Of a stretch of DNA of 64,000 nucleotides, positions 25,017-35,310 are shown piece by piece (position 1 is the first letter of the stretch; every line of letters starts with the position of its first letter). A program made the translations under genes and the position numbers. Origin of the DNA: Lachnospiraceae bacterium (GTDB lineage: Bacteria > Bacillota > Clostridia > Lachnospirales > Lachnospiraceae); the NCBI GenBank assembly GCA_024687205.1, contig JAILES010000064.1, positions 22,603 through 86,602 on the forward strand, in the 5' to 3' direction. Below the pieces are notes generated by a model. The model had not been told where the DNA came from, did no database searches, and worked only from the letters and a program-made list of their open reading frames with translations.

Positions 25017-26629
25017 ATGTAAATCTACTGTATGCCGATAAAGAATGGGAAGGCACAAAAGCATATTATGACTGGAACAGCATTACAAAAGATCTGGGGC
25101 TGGATAAGCTGTTTAAGGCAGCCGAAAAGGAATGTGTACTGCGGGGAACGAAGATAGATACATCGGGTGAAGCAGACACTTATCTCGGAATGGCTGTAAA
25201 GAAAGTCATGAGGATTCCTCTCAGGACCGAAGAAGAGGTGAAATACAGGCAGGACATAATACAGGACTGCATTAAGAAGAAATCACTTATCTCGGAACTC
25301 TATGAATTTTCCACCGGGCTGCTGGAAGAGTGGGAAAAGCTCGGAAGAAAAAACAACGGTATGGGAGTACGTGATGCAAAAGGAAAACTTATCACGGACA
25401 TCCGCATACTCAAACTGCTCGTAAACGGCATGTCAAAAGTACGTACTATGCTGGAAAACAGCAAAGAGGGACTTGAATCCGAAGGCTTTACGGCACTATA
25501 TGAAAGACTGGTTGAAAACTTTTCCGAAGATTACGATAACAGTCTTCAGGACATCATAAAGGACCTGACTTTCTTTTCTGATGCAACAGGCAAAAAAGAA
25601 GAAAGAGGAAATTACGTTCTGTATCATCCGAGAGTAAAGATAGACTGCGGCCTTACGGATGGTCTTAAGATAAGCGATCTGAAGCTTGAACATATAGAGA
25701 CGATAGTAAAACAATACACAAATCCCAGAGGTATCATCGCAAAGATATCAAGCACCATTACCTCACTTACACCGGGTATCATCTCGCTTTATGATGATCA
25801 GGCTATGATGGGTGATGCAGCCGAACTTGAATACCAGGCAGTATACTATGTGTACTCCGTATGCAGTACGCTGCTGTCTTCCTACGGACCGTTTTTTGAC
25901 CAGCTGCGTTTTCAGACTGCATTTTATCTCGGTGTCATCAATATCAGATCCTATCTGCAGTGTTATCATATAGATTACTGTTTCCCCGTTACGGGAAGTA
26001 AGGGGAGCCTTAAGTATAAGGATCTTAAGGAAGTAGTCATGAACCTGGAACAGGGCGGAGAAGTTGTGGGAAACAGCGGATCTCTTGACGGCAGGCAGCT
26101 GGTGATCATAACCGGTGCCAACCAGGGTGGTAAATCAACCTTCCTGCGCAGCATAGGTATAGCACAGGTAATGTTCCAGTGCGGACTGATGGTAGCTGCG
26201 AAGGAATACCGCAGCGGCCTGTATTCTTCTATATTTGCCCACTTTACCAGACGTGAAGACAGCGCCATGAACAGCGGACGTCTTGATGAAGAATTACGCA
26301 GGATGGACCAGATAGTCAGCAATCTGGATGAAAATTCACTGCTCCTGTTAAACGAATCTTTTGCGACTACTACGGAAAAAGAAGGCTCAGCCATAGCCTA
26401 TGATATAGTACGTGCGTTAAAAGAACAGGGTGTGAGCATATTTACGGTCACACATCTTCTTTCTTTTGCGCAGCGCGTATATGAAGAATCGAAGGATGAT
26501 GAAAAAGTTGCCTTCTTAAGTGCCGAACATCTTGAGGACGGCAGCAGAACATACAGGATGATACCTCATGAACCCGAGATCACCAGCTTCGGACTTGAAC
26601 TCTATGATCGGGTATTAGGTAGCCATTAG
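25013..26629 (+). CDS. short MutS-like ATPase, paralogue 2
   Basis: 538 residues with the same plan as paralogue 1: helical N-terminal region, then Walker A ITGANQGGKSTFLRSIG (near residue 367), SGRLDEELRRMDQIV, Walker B LLLNESFATTTEKEGS with Asn replacing Asp, and TVTHLLSFA. The start codon overlaps the stop of paralogue 1, so the two are translationally coupled and may form a heterodimer, as MutS-type ATPases act as dimers. The 3' end overlaps the convergent paralogue 3 by 15 bases. Confidence 0.8.
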   Translation: MNVNLLYADKEWEGTKAYYDWNSITKDLGLDKLFKAAEKECVLRGTKIDTSGEADTYLGMAVKKVMRIPLRTEEEVKYRQDIIQDCIKKKSLISELYEFSTGLLEEWEKLGRKNNGMGVRDAKGKLITDIRILKLLVNGMSKVRTMLENSKEGLESEGFTALYERLVENFSEDYDNSLQDIIKDLTFFSDATGKKEERGNYVLYHPRVKIDCGLTDGLKISDLKLEHIETIVKQYTNPRGIIAKISSTITSLTPGIISLYDDQAMMGDAAELEYQAVYYVYSVCSTLLSSYGPFFDQLRFQTAFYLGVINIRSYLQCYHIDYCFPVTGSKGSLKYKDLKEVVMNLEQGGEVVGNSGSLDGRQLVIITGANQGGKSTFLRSIGIAQVMFQCGLMVAAKEYRSGLYSSIFAHFTRREDSAMNSGRLDEELRRMDQIVSNLDENSLLLLNESFATTTEKEGSAIAYDIVRALKEQGVSIFTVTHLLSFAQRVYEESKDDEKVAFLSAEHLEDGSRTYRMIPHEPEITSFGLELYDRVLGSH

Positions 26630-28243
26630 CTGATCAAAGGTCACACCGTATTTGACTGCAATGTCTGCCGCATAGGATGAACCGGGAGGAGGAGCAACAA
26701 TAACTTTAAAGGTGCGTTCTCTTTCATCGGAAACAGCCACAAGGGAAGCGGCTTTGCAGGGCACATCCTCGCTGTTAAGTTTATCGATCTCCACGGCAAG
26801 TTTATGCATATGTGTATTGAAAACGGTTCTTATCCCTTTGCAGAGAAGAGCCTTAACGGTGTCTGCAGCTATATAGTAACCTTCTTCAAAAGATGTGGTT
26901 GAGAAGGTCTCATTCAGTAGCAGCAGGCTCTTATCCGTACAGTTAACAAAGATTTCCTTAAAGCGCCGGCATTCTTCGCCGAGTCTTCCAAGGTCGAGAG
27001 TCTTGTCTTCATCAGCGGGATAGTGAGTATATATGCAGTCTGCAGGCTGAAAAGCGAAGTCTGCTGCAGGAACGGAAATGCCGCCCTGGGCAAGAGCATA
27101 CAAAAGTCCCACTGCCTGTGTTATCGTGGTCTTGCCTCCGCGGTTGGCTCCGGTCAGAAGATATACGGTGTGCTCGTCCGTAAAGTCAAGATCATTGCTT
27201 ACTATGTCTTTGGCTTCAATTTCACCGGCTGCCGCCAGTTTAAGATTATAAAGGCCTTCCGCCTCCATGCGGGTGCGGCCTTCTTCTATGATCGAAGCCG
27301 TGCAGAAGCCGAAACCTTTTGCTTTCAGCTCATTGATAAAAGCTGCCCAGCGTACATAATACATGAACTCGGGTATCAGATCGGTGATATCGCTGATGCT
27401 GATGGTCACGTATCTGCTGAGGAGTTTTTCAAGGCGTTTTGTTATATCCGAAAGCAGCTGGCTTACTTCTTTATCTATGTTGTGTGTAAGGTTTTTGCCG
27501 CCGTCCTGTTCGGGAACGCTCATCAGGGTAGCGGGATGATAACGGAGCTGGCCGTTCCAGTCACAGCCGTCCTGTATGCCGTCTTTGGTAAGGAGAGCAT
27601 CGGCAAAATTGTTGAGTATGCCGGAACTTTTAAAGGGCTTGTTATTTACCGATACTATGCCTATGCTGTCTACTTCAAAGCCGGGATTTAAGTTGATGCC
27701 GAGAGTGATACTCTTTAAGGTATCCGTTGTTGCCTTAAGTGAAGCCACATCTTTTTTGAGTTCGTTAAACAGGGATTCGTCATAGATGCGGTCAAGATAT
27801 TCACGCAGTTTGGCAAAGCCTTCGGATTTAAGTTCATATTCACTGAGACATTCGCGTATGGAATCAATACAGTTGATATAGTCATTTAATTCGCTGAGTC
27901 TGTGTAAGAGTTCCCACAGACCTGTTTTGATATCGTGCTCGCGTCTGAAACTGCCGTATTCATTTAAAAATTGTATCTGGTCAAGCAGCTTGATGATGCG
28001 GTCACACATTTTAGGATTAGCGAGTATGTCTTCAAAGATGCCTGTACGGAAACGTGTCACTTCGGGATCGGAAAACATGTTCTTCATCACCGAAGCGATC
28101 AGAAAGCGTTCATTCTGGCGCATGCTGAGTTTTTCAAGGATAAAATCAAGACCTATATCATGGAAAGCTGTGTCGCTCATAACGCAGCCCGCAGTATTAT
28201 TGGGATCCGGATATAAAATGCTTATCGCTCTTTTTCTCGCCAT
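26615..28243 (-). CDS. short MutS-like ATPase, paralogue 3
   Basis: 542 residues, minus strand, convergent with paralogue 2. The C-terminal ATPase has Walker A LTGANRGGKTTITQAVG (near residue 362), LGRLGEECRRFKEI, Walker B LLLNETFSTTSFEEGY (again Asn for Asp) and FNTHMHKLA. Start is ATG at 28243 (MARKRAISILYPD), preceded on the minus strand by GGAGGTGC; a longer frame upstream lacks a ribosome site and reads like non-coding sequence. It has its own promoter at 28265-28293. Sequence differs enough from the other two to be an old duplication. Confidence 0.8.
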   Translation of the reverse strand: MARKRAISILYPDPNNTAGCVMSDTAFHDIGLDFILEKLSMRQNERFLIASVMKNMFSDPEVTRFRTGIFEDILANPKMCDRIIKLLDQIQFLNEYGSFRREHDIKTGLWELLHRLSELNDYINCIDSIRECLSEYELKSEGFAKLREYLDRIYDESLFNELKKDVASLKATTDTLKSITLGINLNPGFEVDSIGIVSVNNKPFKSSGILNNFADALLTKDGIQDGCDWNGQLRYHPATLMSVPEQDGGKNLTHNIDKEVSQLLSDITKRLEKLLSRYVTISISDITDLIPEFMYYVRWAAFINELKAKGFGFCTASIIEEGRTRMEAEGLYNLKLAAAGEIEAKDIVSNDLDFTDEHTVYLLTGANRGGKTTITQAVGLLYALAQGGISVPAADFAFQPADCIYTHYPADEDKTLDLGRLGEECRRFKEIFVNCTDKSLLLLNETFSTTSFEEGYYIAADTVKALLCKGIRTVFNTHMHKLAVEIDKLNSEDVPCKAASLVAVSDERERTFKVIVAPPPGSSYAADIAVKYGVTFDQLMAT

Positions 28244-28264
28244 AGCGCACCTCCATACTTTTTC

Positions 28265-28293
28265 AGTATATATCCGGCCGGGCAATAAAACAA
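28265..28293 (-). promoter_or_regulatory. promoter of MutS-like paralogue 3
   Basis: Minus strand TTGTTT (plus 28288-28293), 17-base spacer, TATACT (plus 28265-28270), with the start codon about 22 bases downstream. Confidence 0.6.
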
Positions 28294-28371
28294 GATTTTT
28301 TGAACAGCAGGCTGTTATCGTTAATGGATTAGTAGTATAATACCGATATCTGAGTGTTAAAAGGAGAGGGA

Positions 28372-28845
28372 ATGAAAAAAGAAGAAAAGACAAATGTGAT
28401 GAGAGTACTCGAAGGAAAGAAGATCAGTTATGAGAGCCATTCCTATGAGGCTGATCCGACTCTGACGGGCGAAGATATTGCCGGGATACTCGGAGAGGAT
28501 AAGGCAAATGTTTTTAAAACCCTTGTAACACAGGGAAAGAGCGGAGCATATTATGTTTTCGTAGTCCCGGTGGCAGAGGAACTGGACCTTAAGAAGGCTG
28601 CCAAAGCTTCCGGTGAGAAAGCTGTAGCGATGATCAAACAGAAAGAGCTGCTTCCGCTTACGGGCTATGTCCACGGCGGATGTTCTCCCATAGGGATGAA
28701 GAAACCCTTCCCGACTTTTATACATGAGACTGCTGAAGGACTTGATAAGATATTCGTCAGTGCCGGAAAAGTCGGTTTTCAGATAGAGCTTGCACCGAAG
28801 GATCTGATAGAAGTTGCGGGATGTAAGCTTGCTGATATAGTTTGA
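28372..28845 (+). CDS. ybaK: Cys-tRNA(Pro)/aminoacyl-tRNA deacylase, YbaK/EbsC family
   Basis: 157 residues. Hydrolyses mischarged Cys-tRNA-Pro. Seen: YESHSYEADPTLTGEDIAGILGEDKANVFKTLV split by normal spacing, FVVPVAEELDLKKAAKASGEK around residue 65-85, and YVHGGCSPIGMKKPFPTFI near 105, all typical YbaK. ATG 28372 follows AAAGGAGAGG. A TATAAT hexamer at 28336-28341 may be its -10. The fbp gene follows after 19 bases, probably co-transcribed. Confidence 0.9.
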   Translation: MKKEEKTNVMRVLEGKKISYESHSYEADPTLTGEDIAGILGEDKANVFKTLVTQGKSGAYYVFVVPVAEELDLKKAAKASGEKAVAMIKQKELLPLTGYVHGGCSPIGMKKPFPTFIHETAEGLDKIFVSAGKVGFQIELAPKDLIEVAGCKLADIV

Positions 28846-28864
28846 AGATAAGAGGATAAGATAA

Positions 28865-30826
28865 ATGGACAAGAAAACGGAATCCATAGAACTTAAATAT
28901 TTAAAGAGCCTGGCTAAGCTCTTTCCCGATGTGGCGGCAGCGTCGACAGAGATCATTAATCTCCAGGCCATACTGAACCTTCCGAAGGGAACGGAACATT
29001 TCCTTACAGATATCCACGGTGAATGGGAACAGTTTAATCATGTGATGAAGAACGGATCCGGATCGGTAAGGAGAAAGATAGACGAACAGTTCGGAAACAC
29101 TTTAAGTGAAAAAGATAAACGCAGTCTTGCGACGCTGATATATTATCCGAAGGAAAAGCTGGCAATAGTTGAAGAGGAAGAAGAGTTCCTTGAGGACTGG
29201 TACAAGATCACGCTGCACAGGCTGGTGCATATGCTGACCTGGGTATCTTCGAAGTATACGCGTTCAAAAGTAAGAAAAGCCCTGCCCAAGGATTTTGCTT
29301 ATGTTATCGAAGAACTGATAACCGAGAAGGAAGAACTGGAAGATAAGGAAGCATATTATAACGAGATCATCCATACCATCATAAGCATAGGCAGTGCACC
29401 CCAGTTTATAATCGAGCTGTGCGAGCTGATACAGAGAATGGTGGTCGATCATCTTCACATAGTAGGTGATATCTTTGACAGGGGAAAAGGTCCCCACATC
29501 ATAATGGATACGCTGATGCATTATCATTCGCTTGATATACAGTGGGGTAATCATGATGTGATATGGATGGGTGCAGCTGCAGGTGATGAGACCTGTATAG
29601 CAACAGTTATAAGGAATTCGGCAAGGTACGGAAACCTTGATACCCTTGAAGAAGGCTACGGCATCAATCTCGTTCCCCTTGCGACCTTTGCGCTGCAGAC
29701 TTATGACAGGACCGACTGCAGCATGTTTTCTATAAAGTATGATGATGATTACAATACCAGGGATCTGGAGCTGGATATGAGGATGCATAAAGCAATATCC
29801 ATCCTTCAGTTCAAACTGGAAGGCAGGACCATAATGCGCCATCCCGAATGGGAAATGGATGACAGGCTTCTTCTTGATAAAATAGATTACGAGAACAGAA
29901 CGGTAAATATCGGCGGTAAAGAATATGTAATGAAGGATACCGATTTTCCAACCGTGGATCCGAGGAATCCTTATGAAATTACCGATGATGAGAAGCTGGT
30001 GATGCAGAGACTGGTGGCTGCTTTCAGGCACAGTGATAAACTGCAGAAGCATGTTAAGTTCCTTTACAACAAGGGAGCGATGTACAAGATACATAATTCG
30101 AATCTTCTCTATCACGGCTGCGTACCGATGGATGAGAAGGGTAAATTCCTGTCACTGAGTATCGCAGGCGAAGAGTATAAGGGAAAGGCTCTTTATGATG
30201 CGCTGGAAGCTTATGCGAGAAAAGGCTATTATTCAAAGAATCAGGAAGAGAAGCAGTACGGAAGGGATATACTTTATTATATCTGGGCAGGACCGAAATC
30301 ACCGGTGTTCGGCAAGGACAAGATGGCAACCTTTGAACGCTATTTCATAGATGATAAGGCTACCCACAAAGAAGTAAAGAATCCCTATTATAAGCTTTAT
30401 GACAATGAAGATGTGGTCAATTCCATAATGGATGAGTTCGGCATCAGCAGGGAAAACGCACATATAATCAACGGACATGTACCCGTTGAACTTACAAAGG
30501 GAGAAACACCGATCAAATGCGGAGGAAAGCTGCTGGTAATCGACGGAGGATTTTCCAAAGCATATCAGGAAAAGACCGGAATAGCGGGATACACGCTGGT
30601 GGCCAACTCCCACGGTATGTTCCTTATCAGTCATCAGCCTTTTGAAAGCAAAGAAACAGCGATAAGGACCGAGACCGATATCGTCTGCGACAGGATACCG
30701 GTTGAGATAGCACCCCGAAGGATAATGGTAGCCGATACCGATATAGGAAAGGAACTGAAGGAAAGCATCAACCAGCTGAAGAAACTGCTGGAAGCTTACA
30801 GAGAAGGAATAATACTTGAAGAATAA
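28865..30826 (+). CDS. fbp: fructose-1,6-bisphosphatase, class III
   Basis: Gluconeogenic FBPase of the Firmicute-specific FBPase_2/class III type, Mn-dependent and unrelated to the classic enzyme. 653 residues. Metallophosphoesterase motifs: FLTDIHGEWEQF near residue 42, VGDIFDRGKGPH near 200, WGNHDVIWMG near 223, and INGHVPVELTKGETP near 538 with VIDGGFSKAYQ. Ribosome site is weak (GATAAGAGGATAAG). It ends at a terminator shared with the convergent phosphoketolase gene. Confidence 0.95.
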   Translation: MDKKTESIELKYLKSLAKLFPDVAAASTEIINLQAILNLPKGTEHFLTDIHGEWEQFNHVMKNGSGSVRRKIDEQFGNTLSEKDKRSLATLIYYPKEKLAIVEEEEEFLEDWYKITLHRLVHMLTWVSSKYTRSKVRKALPKDFAYVIEELITEKEELEDKEAYYNEIIHTIISIGSAPQFIIELCELIQRMVVDHLHIVGDIFDRGKGPHIIMDTLMHYHSLDIQWGNHDVIWMGAAAGDETCIATVIRNSARYGNLDTLEEGYGINLVPLATFALQTYDRTDCSMFSIKYDDDYNTRDLELDMRMHKAISILQFKLEGRTIMRHPEWEMDDRLLLDKIDYENRTVNIGGKEYVMKDTDFPTVDPRNPYEITDDEKLVMQRLVAAFRHSDKLQKHVKFLYNKGAMYKIHNSNLLYHGCVPMDEKGKFLSLSIAGEEYKGKALYDALEAYARKGYYSKNQEEKQYGRDILYYIWAGPKSPVFGKDKMATFERYFIDDKATHKEVKNPYYKLYDNEDVVNSIMDEFGISRENAHIINGHVPVELTKGETPIKCGGKLLVIDGGFSKAYQEKTGIAGYTLVANSHGMFLISHQPFESKETAIRTETDIVCDRIPVEIAPRRIMVADTDIGKELKESINQLKKLLEAYREGIILEE

Positions 30827-30827
30827 A

Positions 30828-30855
30828 AAAGAGGAGGGTTAAAACCCTCCTCTTT
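30828..30855. terminator. bidirectional terminator between fbp and xfp
   Basis: AAAGAGGAGGGTT (30828-30840) pairs with AACCCTCCTCTTT (30843-30855) around AA, a 13-bp stem with T-rich flanks on both strands. It serves both convergent genes. Confidence 0.93.
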
Positions 30856-30869
30856 ATTTACTCCTGTGA

Positions 30870-33251
30870 TCAGTGAAGATCTTTCCATTTCCAGTTTACT
30901 ACTTCGGGAAGATCTACGCCGTAGTCGCTGATATACTGTTTGTGCTCAACCAGCTTGTCGCTCATCTTCTGGAAGAGATAAGCTCCGCGGTTTCCGAGCT
31001 GGGGCAGGAACTTAAGTGCATCCTGTACCAGATGGAAACGGTCCACATCATTCTGTACACGAACATCGAAAGCTGTTGTTATCGTACCTTCCTCTTTGTA
31101 ACCGCGTACATGCATCAGACGGTTGTTGTGACGACGATAGGTCATCTCGTGTATCAGTGTTGCATAGCCGTGGAAGTTGAAGATAACGGGCTTGTTGGTG
31201 GTAAAAAGCATATCGTATTCAGCATCTGACAGACCATGAGGATGCTCGTTCTGGGGAACCAGCTTGAACAGGTCTATTACATTGATGAAACGGATCTTGA
31301 TATCCGGCAGCTCTTCGCGGAGTATGGATACTGCTGCAAGAGCTTCGAGTGTAGGTGTTTCACCTGCACAGGCAAATACGATATCCGGTTCCTGTCCCTG
31401 ATCGTTGGAAGCCCAATCCCAGATGCTGATACCCTGTGTGCAGTGCTTAACTGCTTCGGGCATGGACAGCCACTGGGGACGGGGATGCTTGGAAGCTATT
31501 ACTACGTTCACGTAGTTACGGCTGCGCAGGCAGTGATGCATCGTTGAGAGCAGGGTGTTGGTATCAACGGGCAGATAGATGCGGACAACGTCTGCTTTCT
31601 TATTTGCAATATGATCCATGAAACCGGGATCCTGATGTGTAAATCCGTTGTGGTCCTGCTGCCATACGGTAGAGCACATGAGCAGGTTCAGTGAAGCTAT
31701 CTCTTCTCTCCAGGGCAGCTGGTTGCAGACCTTCAGCCACTTTGCATGCTGAGCGCCCATGGAATCGATGATACGTGAGAATGCTTCGTAGGTATTGAAG
31801 AAGCCGTGACGTCCGGTTAAGAGATAACCTTCCAGCCAGCCTTCGCACATGTGCTCGGAAAGCATGGAGTCCATAACGCGGCCGAAGCGTGAAAGGTGAT
31901 CGTCCATATCACTCTGGTCTGCGTTCCAGTCACGGTTTTCAACTTCAAATACTGATGAGAAACGGTTGGAGTTGTTCTCATCGGGTGAGAATATACGGAA
32001 GTTCTTTGCTTCTGCATTGAGTTTGAAGATATCGCGGATATAGTTGGAAAGATTTGCGGTATCCTGGCTGTCCTTTGCTCCGTGAGCTTCGGTATCGAAA
32101 GCATAGGAACGGAAGTCGGGCAGGCGCAGATCACGGAGAAGCTTACCTCCGTTGGCATGAGGGTTCATACCCAGTCTGCTGTCTCCTTCGGGAGCCAGTG
32201 CCTCTATCTCGGGAAGAAGGCGTCCGTTATCATCAAAGAGTTCTTCAGGCTTGTAGCTGTGGAGCCAGTCTGACAGGATCTGAAGATGCTCGGGCTTGTC
32301 CATCATAACAGGTACCTGGTGAGCCAGGAAGTTACCTTCGATACGGTTGCCGTCCACTACCTTGGGACCTGTCCAGCCCTTCGGTGTGCGAAGGATTATC
32401 ATGGGCCATACGGGACGGGTTGCATCATTAGTCTCGCGGGCATGCTTCTGGATCTCTTTTATCTTTTCGATAACTGTATCCATAGTTTCTGCCATCTTGC
32501 GATGCATATCCATGGGTTCCTCACCTTCAACGAAGTAAGGCTCCCAGCCGTTGCCGTGGAAGAAATCGGTAAGTTCTTCTTTTGAGAGACGACCGAAGAT
32601 CGTAGGGTTCGCGATCTTATAGCCGTTCAGATGAAGTATCGGAAGTACCGCACCGTCTCCGACAGGATTGATGAATTTGTTGCACTGCCAGGATGTGGCA
32701 AGAGGTCCGGTCTCTGCTTCACCGTCGCCCACTACTACGGTAGCTATCAGATCCGGGTTATCAAAGATCGCACCGCAGCCATGAGCTATCGAATAACCGA
32801 GCTCACCGCCTTCATGTATTGAACCCGGGGTCTCGGGTGCACAGTGGCTGGGAACTCCGCCGGGGAAGGAGAACTGCTTGAACAGCTTCTTCATACCTTC
32901 CACATCACGGGAGATATTGGGATAGATCTCGCTGTAAGATCCGTCGAGGTAATCATTTGCAATAAAGAAGTTTCCGCCGTGTCCGGGACCGGAAAGAAGT
33001 ATCATATCCAGATCGTAACGCTTGATAGCACGGTTGCAGTGAACAAAGATAAAGTTCTGTCCGGGAACGGTACCCCAGTGACCTACGATCTTTTTCTTGA
33101 TCATGTCCTCGGTAAGAGGCTTCTTCAGAAGGGGATTATCCAGCAGATAAAGCTGGCCCGCAGAAAGATAGTTGGCCGCACGGAAGAATCTGTCCATGTT
33201 CTGCAGAAGTTCTTCGGTAATAGGGCCTTTTTCAACAATGTTGTTTTCCAT
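30870..33251 (-). CDS. xfp: phosphoketolase (xylulose-5-P / fructose-6-P)
   Basis: Cleaves xylulose-5-phosphate (and often fructose-6-phosphate) with phosphate to acetyl-phosphate plus a sugar phosphate, using thiamine diphosphate. 793 residues, normal length. Visible: [18 protein letters not shown] near 57, LSGPGHGGN near 85, [26 protein letters not shown] split around residues 125-150, and the ThDP/Mg motif [13 protein letters not shown] near 170. The start is ATG 33251 behind AAAGGATAGC. Next to fbp, this suggests carbon flow through a phosphoketolase shunt. Confidence 0.97.
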   Translation of the reverse strand: MENNIVEKGPITEELLQNMDRFFRAANYLSAGQLYLLDNPLLKKPLTEDMIKKKIVGHWGTVPGQNFIFVHCNRAIKRYDLDMILLSGPGHGGNFFIANDYLDGSYSEIYPNISRDVEGMKKLFKQFSFPGGVPSHCAPETPGSIHEGGELGYSIAHGCGAIFDNPDLIATVVVGDGEAETGPLATSWQCNKFINPVGDGAVLPILHLNGYKIANPTIFGRLSKEELTDFFHGNGWEPYFVEGEEPMDMHRKMAETMDTVIEKIKEIQKHARETNDATRPVWPMIILRTPKGWTGPKVVDGNRIEGNFLAHQVPVMMDKPEHLQILSDWLHSYKPEELFDDNGRLLPEIEALAPEGDSRLGMNPHANGGKLLRDLRLPDFRSYAFDTEAHGAKDSQDTANLSNYIRDIFKLNAEAKNFRIFSPDENNSNRFSSVFEVENRDWNADQSDMDDHLSRFGRVMDSMLSEHMCEGWLEGYLLTGRHGFFNTYEAFSRIIDSMGAQHAKWLKVCNQLPWREEIASLNLLMCSTVWQQDHNGFTHQDPGFMDHIANKKADVVRIYLPVDTNTLLSTMHHCLRSRNYVNVVIASKHPRPQWLSMPEAVKHCTQGISIWDWASNDQGQEPDIVFACAGETPTLEALAAVSILREELPDIKIRFINVIDLFKLVPQNEHPHGLSDAEYDMLFTTNKPVIFNFHGYATLIHEMTYRRHNNRLMHVRGYKEEGTITTAFDVRVQNDVDRFHLVQDALKFLPQLGNRGAYLFQKMSDKLVEHKQYISDYGVDLPEVVNWKWKDLH

Positions 33252-33304
33252 ATAAGCTATCCTTTCTTATTGTTATAGTGAAAATGTTAATTTTTTCAGC
33301 AAAT

Positions 33305-33333
33305 ACGATACTCCAAACCTCCGATTACGTCAA
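33305..33333 (-). promoter_or_regulatory. promoter of xfp
   Basis: Minus strand TTGACG (plus 33328-33333), 17-base spacer, TATCGT (plus 33305-33310). Its -35 is in the left arm of a 7-bp inverted repeat shared with the opposing promoter. Confidence 0.6.
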
Positions 33334-33344
33334 GTGCGGCAAAC

Positions 33345-33373
33345 TTGACACCAATAGTGGCTTAAACTATGAT
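33345..33373 (+). promoter_or_regulatory. promoter of the 33409 gene cluster
   Basis: TTGACA (33345-33350), 17-base spacer, TATGAT (33368-33373). The arms GTCAAGT (33329-33335) and ACTTGAC (33343-33349) hold the two opposed -35 boxes. Confidence 0.75.
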
Positions 33374-33408
33374 AGACAATAAACAAAAACGGAGTCGGAA
33401 GAAGCGAT

Positions 33409-33792
33409 ATGATACTGTTTGATGCCAGACGCGTAAAAGCATATGAATATCTGAAGCAGCTGTGTGAAGCCTGCGGAAAGAGCGAAGAGTTCACCGAAGG
33501 GCTGTGGATGGAGATGATAGCCGATGAGGGACTGATGGGTGAGTTCATGTATTATCTTGACAATCACAGCCTTTTCGGTCAGCTTGAATGTAAAGGCTAT
33601 ACACTGAACGATCTGTATTTCTACAATATGAGACAGTTTGAAATGACGCAGGATATAGGCAAGAATTACAGCGACTGTGATAAGGAAGCACTTGTACTGG
33701 ATACCTTCATGGATATGGCCGGAATGCTCAAGGATCCTGACAGATATATTAAGAAGCTTTCCGAAGGCCTCGGAATGGATCTGATGATGTAG
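33409..33792 (+). CDS. conserved-looking small protein of unknown function
   Basis: 127 residues, cytoplasmic, acidic, helical, with several aromatic residues (YYLDNHSLFGQ, LYFYNMRQFEM). It ends in a Met-rich tail (GLGMDLMM). No family recognised. It is the first gene after the divergent promoter and is followed after 10 bases by nnr, so it is probably co-transcribed with it. The start at ATG 33409 has GGAAGAAG upstream. Confidence 0.6.
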   Translation: MILFDARRVKAYEYLKQLCEACGKSEEFTEGLWMEMIADEGLMGEFMYYLDNHSLFGQLECKGYTLNDLYFYNMRQFEMTQDIGKNYSDCDKEALVLDTFMDMAGMLKDPDRYIKKLSEGLGMDLMM

Positions 33793-33802
33793 GAGAAGAA
33801 AC

Positions 33803-35299
33803 TTGAAAGAGATACTTTCGGTAGAAAACATGAGAAAAAGCGATGCCGCGACCATTGCCGGCGGTATACCAGGGAAAGAGCTGATGTACCGGGCGGGTAA
33901 AGGCATCTTTGAAAATGTTGAATGGAAGGCACCGGTTGCGATAGTCGCGGGCAGCGGTAATAACGCAGGTGACGGCTATGTCATAGCAAAGCTGCTGCAT
34001 GATAAGGGGATGGAATGCTCCATAATCCTGCTGAAAGAGAAATTCTCCGAGGATGGGAAATACTATTATGATATATGCTGCGAAGCAGGGATAAAAACAG
34101 AGATATGGAATGAGAATACGGAGCTTTCCGGATATAACACCATAGCCGACTGTATATTCGGTACGGGATTTAAGGGCGATGTCAGCGGCACTGCAAAGGA
34201 AGTCATTGAAAAGATCAATGCCGCCAAAGCTTATGTTGTTTCGGTTGATATCAACAGCGGACTTAACGGAGACAACGGACTGGCGGAGTGTTGTGTGGTA
34301 TCGGATCTTACGGTATCCATAGGAAGTTTACAGCCGGGACATTTCCTTAACATGGCAAAAGACGTCATCGGGAAAAAGATCAATATCGATATCGGCATAG
34401 AACCGGCGGATAAACCTTTCATGCTTATTGAAGAAGCTGATATCAGCGGTTTATTCAGTCCGAGAAAAAACTATTCGAATAAAGGGACCTACGGATATAC
34501 TGCTCTTATCGGCGGATCCGAGAGATACAGCGGAGCCATACGCCTTGCAGCCATGTCGGATGCAGCAATGAGATCCGGAGCCGGAGTGGTCAAGCTTGCA
34601 GCACCGAAGAGTCTTGAGGGCGTGATTCTTCCTGCCATACTTGAAAGCACCTTTTTCCCTCTTTCGGAGAACGATGGACAGGCCGCTTTTTCGGAGACGG
34701 AGATCGGAGAACTTATATCGAATGTTAAGACTGCGGCTTTCGGAATGGGAATAGGGACAGGAGAAGGAGCAGAGGAGATACTTAAATATCTGCTGATGAA
34801 TTATAAAGGAAAACTGATCGTTGATGCTGACGGGCTTACGCTGCTGTCACGTATAGATAAAGAAACAGTACAAAAACGCAGCTGTAAGCTGATACTGACT
34901 CCTCATATTAAAGAGTTTTCGAGACTGACCGGAAAAGAGATAAATGAGATCCTTGTAGCTCCGGTAGAAACCGCTGCAGCTTATGCCAAAGAAAACGGAC
35001 TCATTCTTTTACTGAAAGGTCCGTCGACTATCGTTACAGACGGAGAACAGGTACTGATAACAGATGCCGGCTGTGCAGGAATGGCAACGGCCGGAAGCGG
35101 GGATGTGCTGTCGGGCATACTTGCGGCAGTATGTGCATATTCGGAAGATTTGCTGAGGGCCACAGCGGCTGCAGCCTACATCAACGGTAAAGCCGGAGAA
35201 GAGGCCCAGAAACAGAAGGGTTCCATCAGCATGACTGCAGGCGATACGGTGGCGAACATACCTGCCGTCATAAAGACTATGGAGTTATCACAGGAGTAA
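33803..35299 (+). CDS. nnr: bifunctional NAD(P)H-hydrate epimerase/dehydratase
   Basis: Repairs hydrated NAD(P)H: the N-terminal YjeF domain epimerises it and the C-terminal domain dehydrates the S form with ADP. 498 residues. Epimerase motif AIVAGSGNNAGDGYVIAKLL near residue 49 and the Asp of DCIFGTGFKG near 117; dehydratase motifs VDADGLTLL near 342 and ATAGSGDVLSGILAAV near 430. The start is TTG 33803, because the N-terminus (LKEILSVENMRKSDAATI) aligns with the family and GGAGAAG precedes it. Confidence 0.93.
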   Translation: MKEILSVENMRKSDAATIAGGIPGKELMYRAGKGIFENVEWKAPVAIVAGSGNNAGDGYVIAKLLHDKGMECSIILLKEKFSEDGKYYYDICCEAGIKTEIWNENTELSGYNTIADCIFGTGFKGDVSGTAKEVIEKINAAKAYVVSVDINSGLNGDNGLAECCVVSDLTVSIGSLQPGHFLNMAKDVIGKKINIDIGIEPADKPFMLIEEADISGLFSPRKNYSNKGTYGYTALIGGSERYSGAIRLAAMSDAAMRSGAGVVKLAAPKSLEGVILPAILESTFFPLSENDGQAAFSETEIGELISNVKTAAFGMGIGTGEGAEEILKYLLMNYKGKLIVDADGLTLLSRIDKETVQKRSCKLILTPHIKEFSRLTGKEINEILVAPVETAAAYAKENGLILLLKGPSTIVTDGEQVLITDAGCAGMATAGSGDVLSGILAAVCAYSEDLLRATAAAAYINGKAGEEAQKQKGSISMTAGDTVANIPAVIKTMELSQE

Positions 35300-35310
35300 G
35301 AGGCAGCATC

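Noticed and set aside
32054..32308. Plus-strand frames opposite xfp
   Set aside because: Short shadows of the conserved phosphoketolase gene without start signals.
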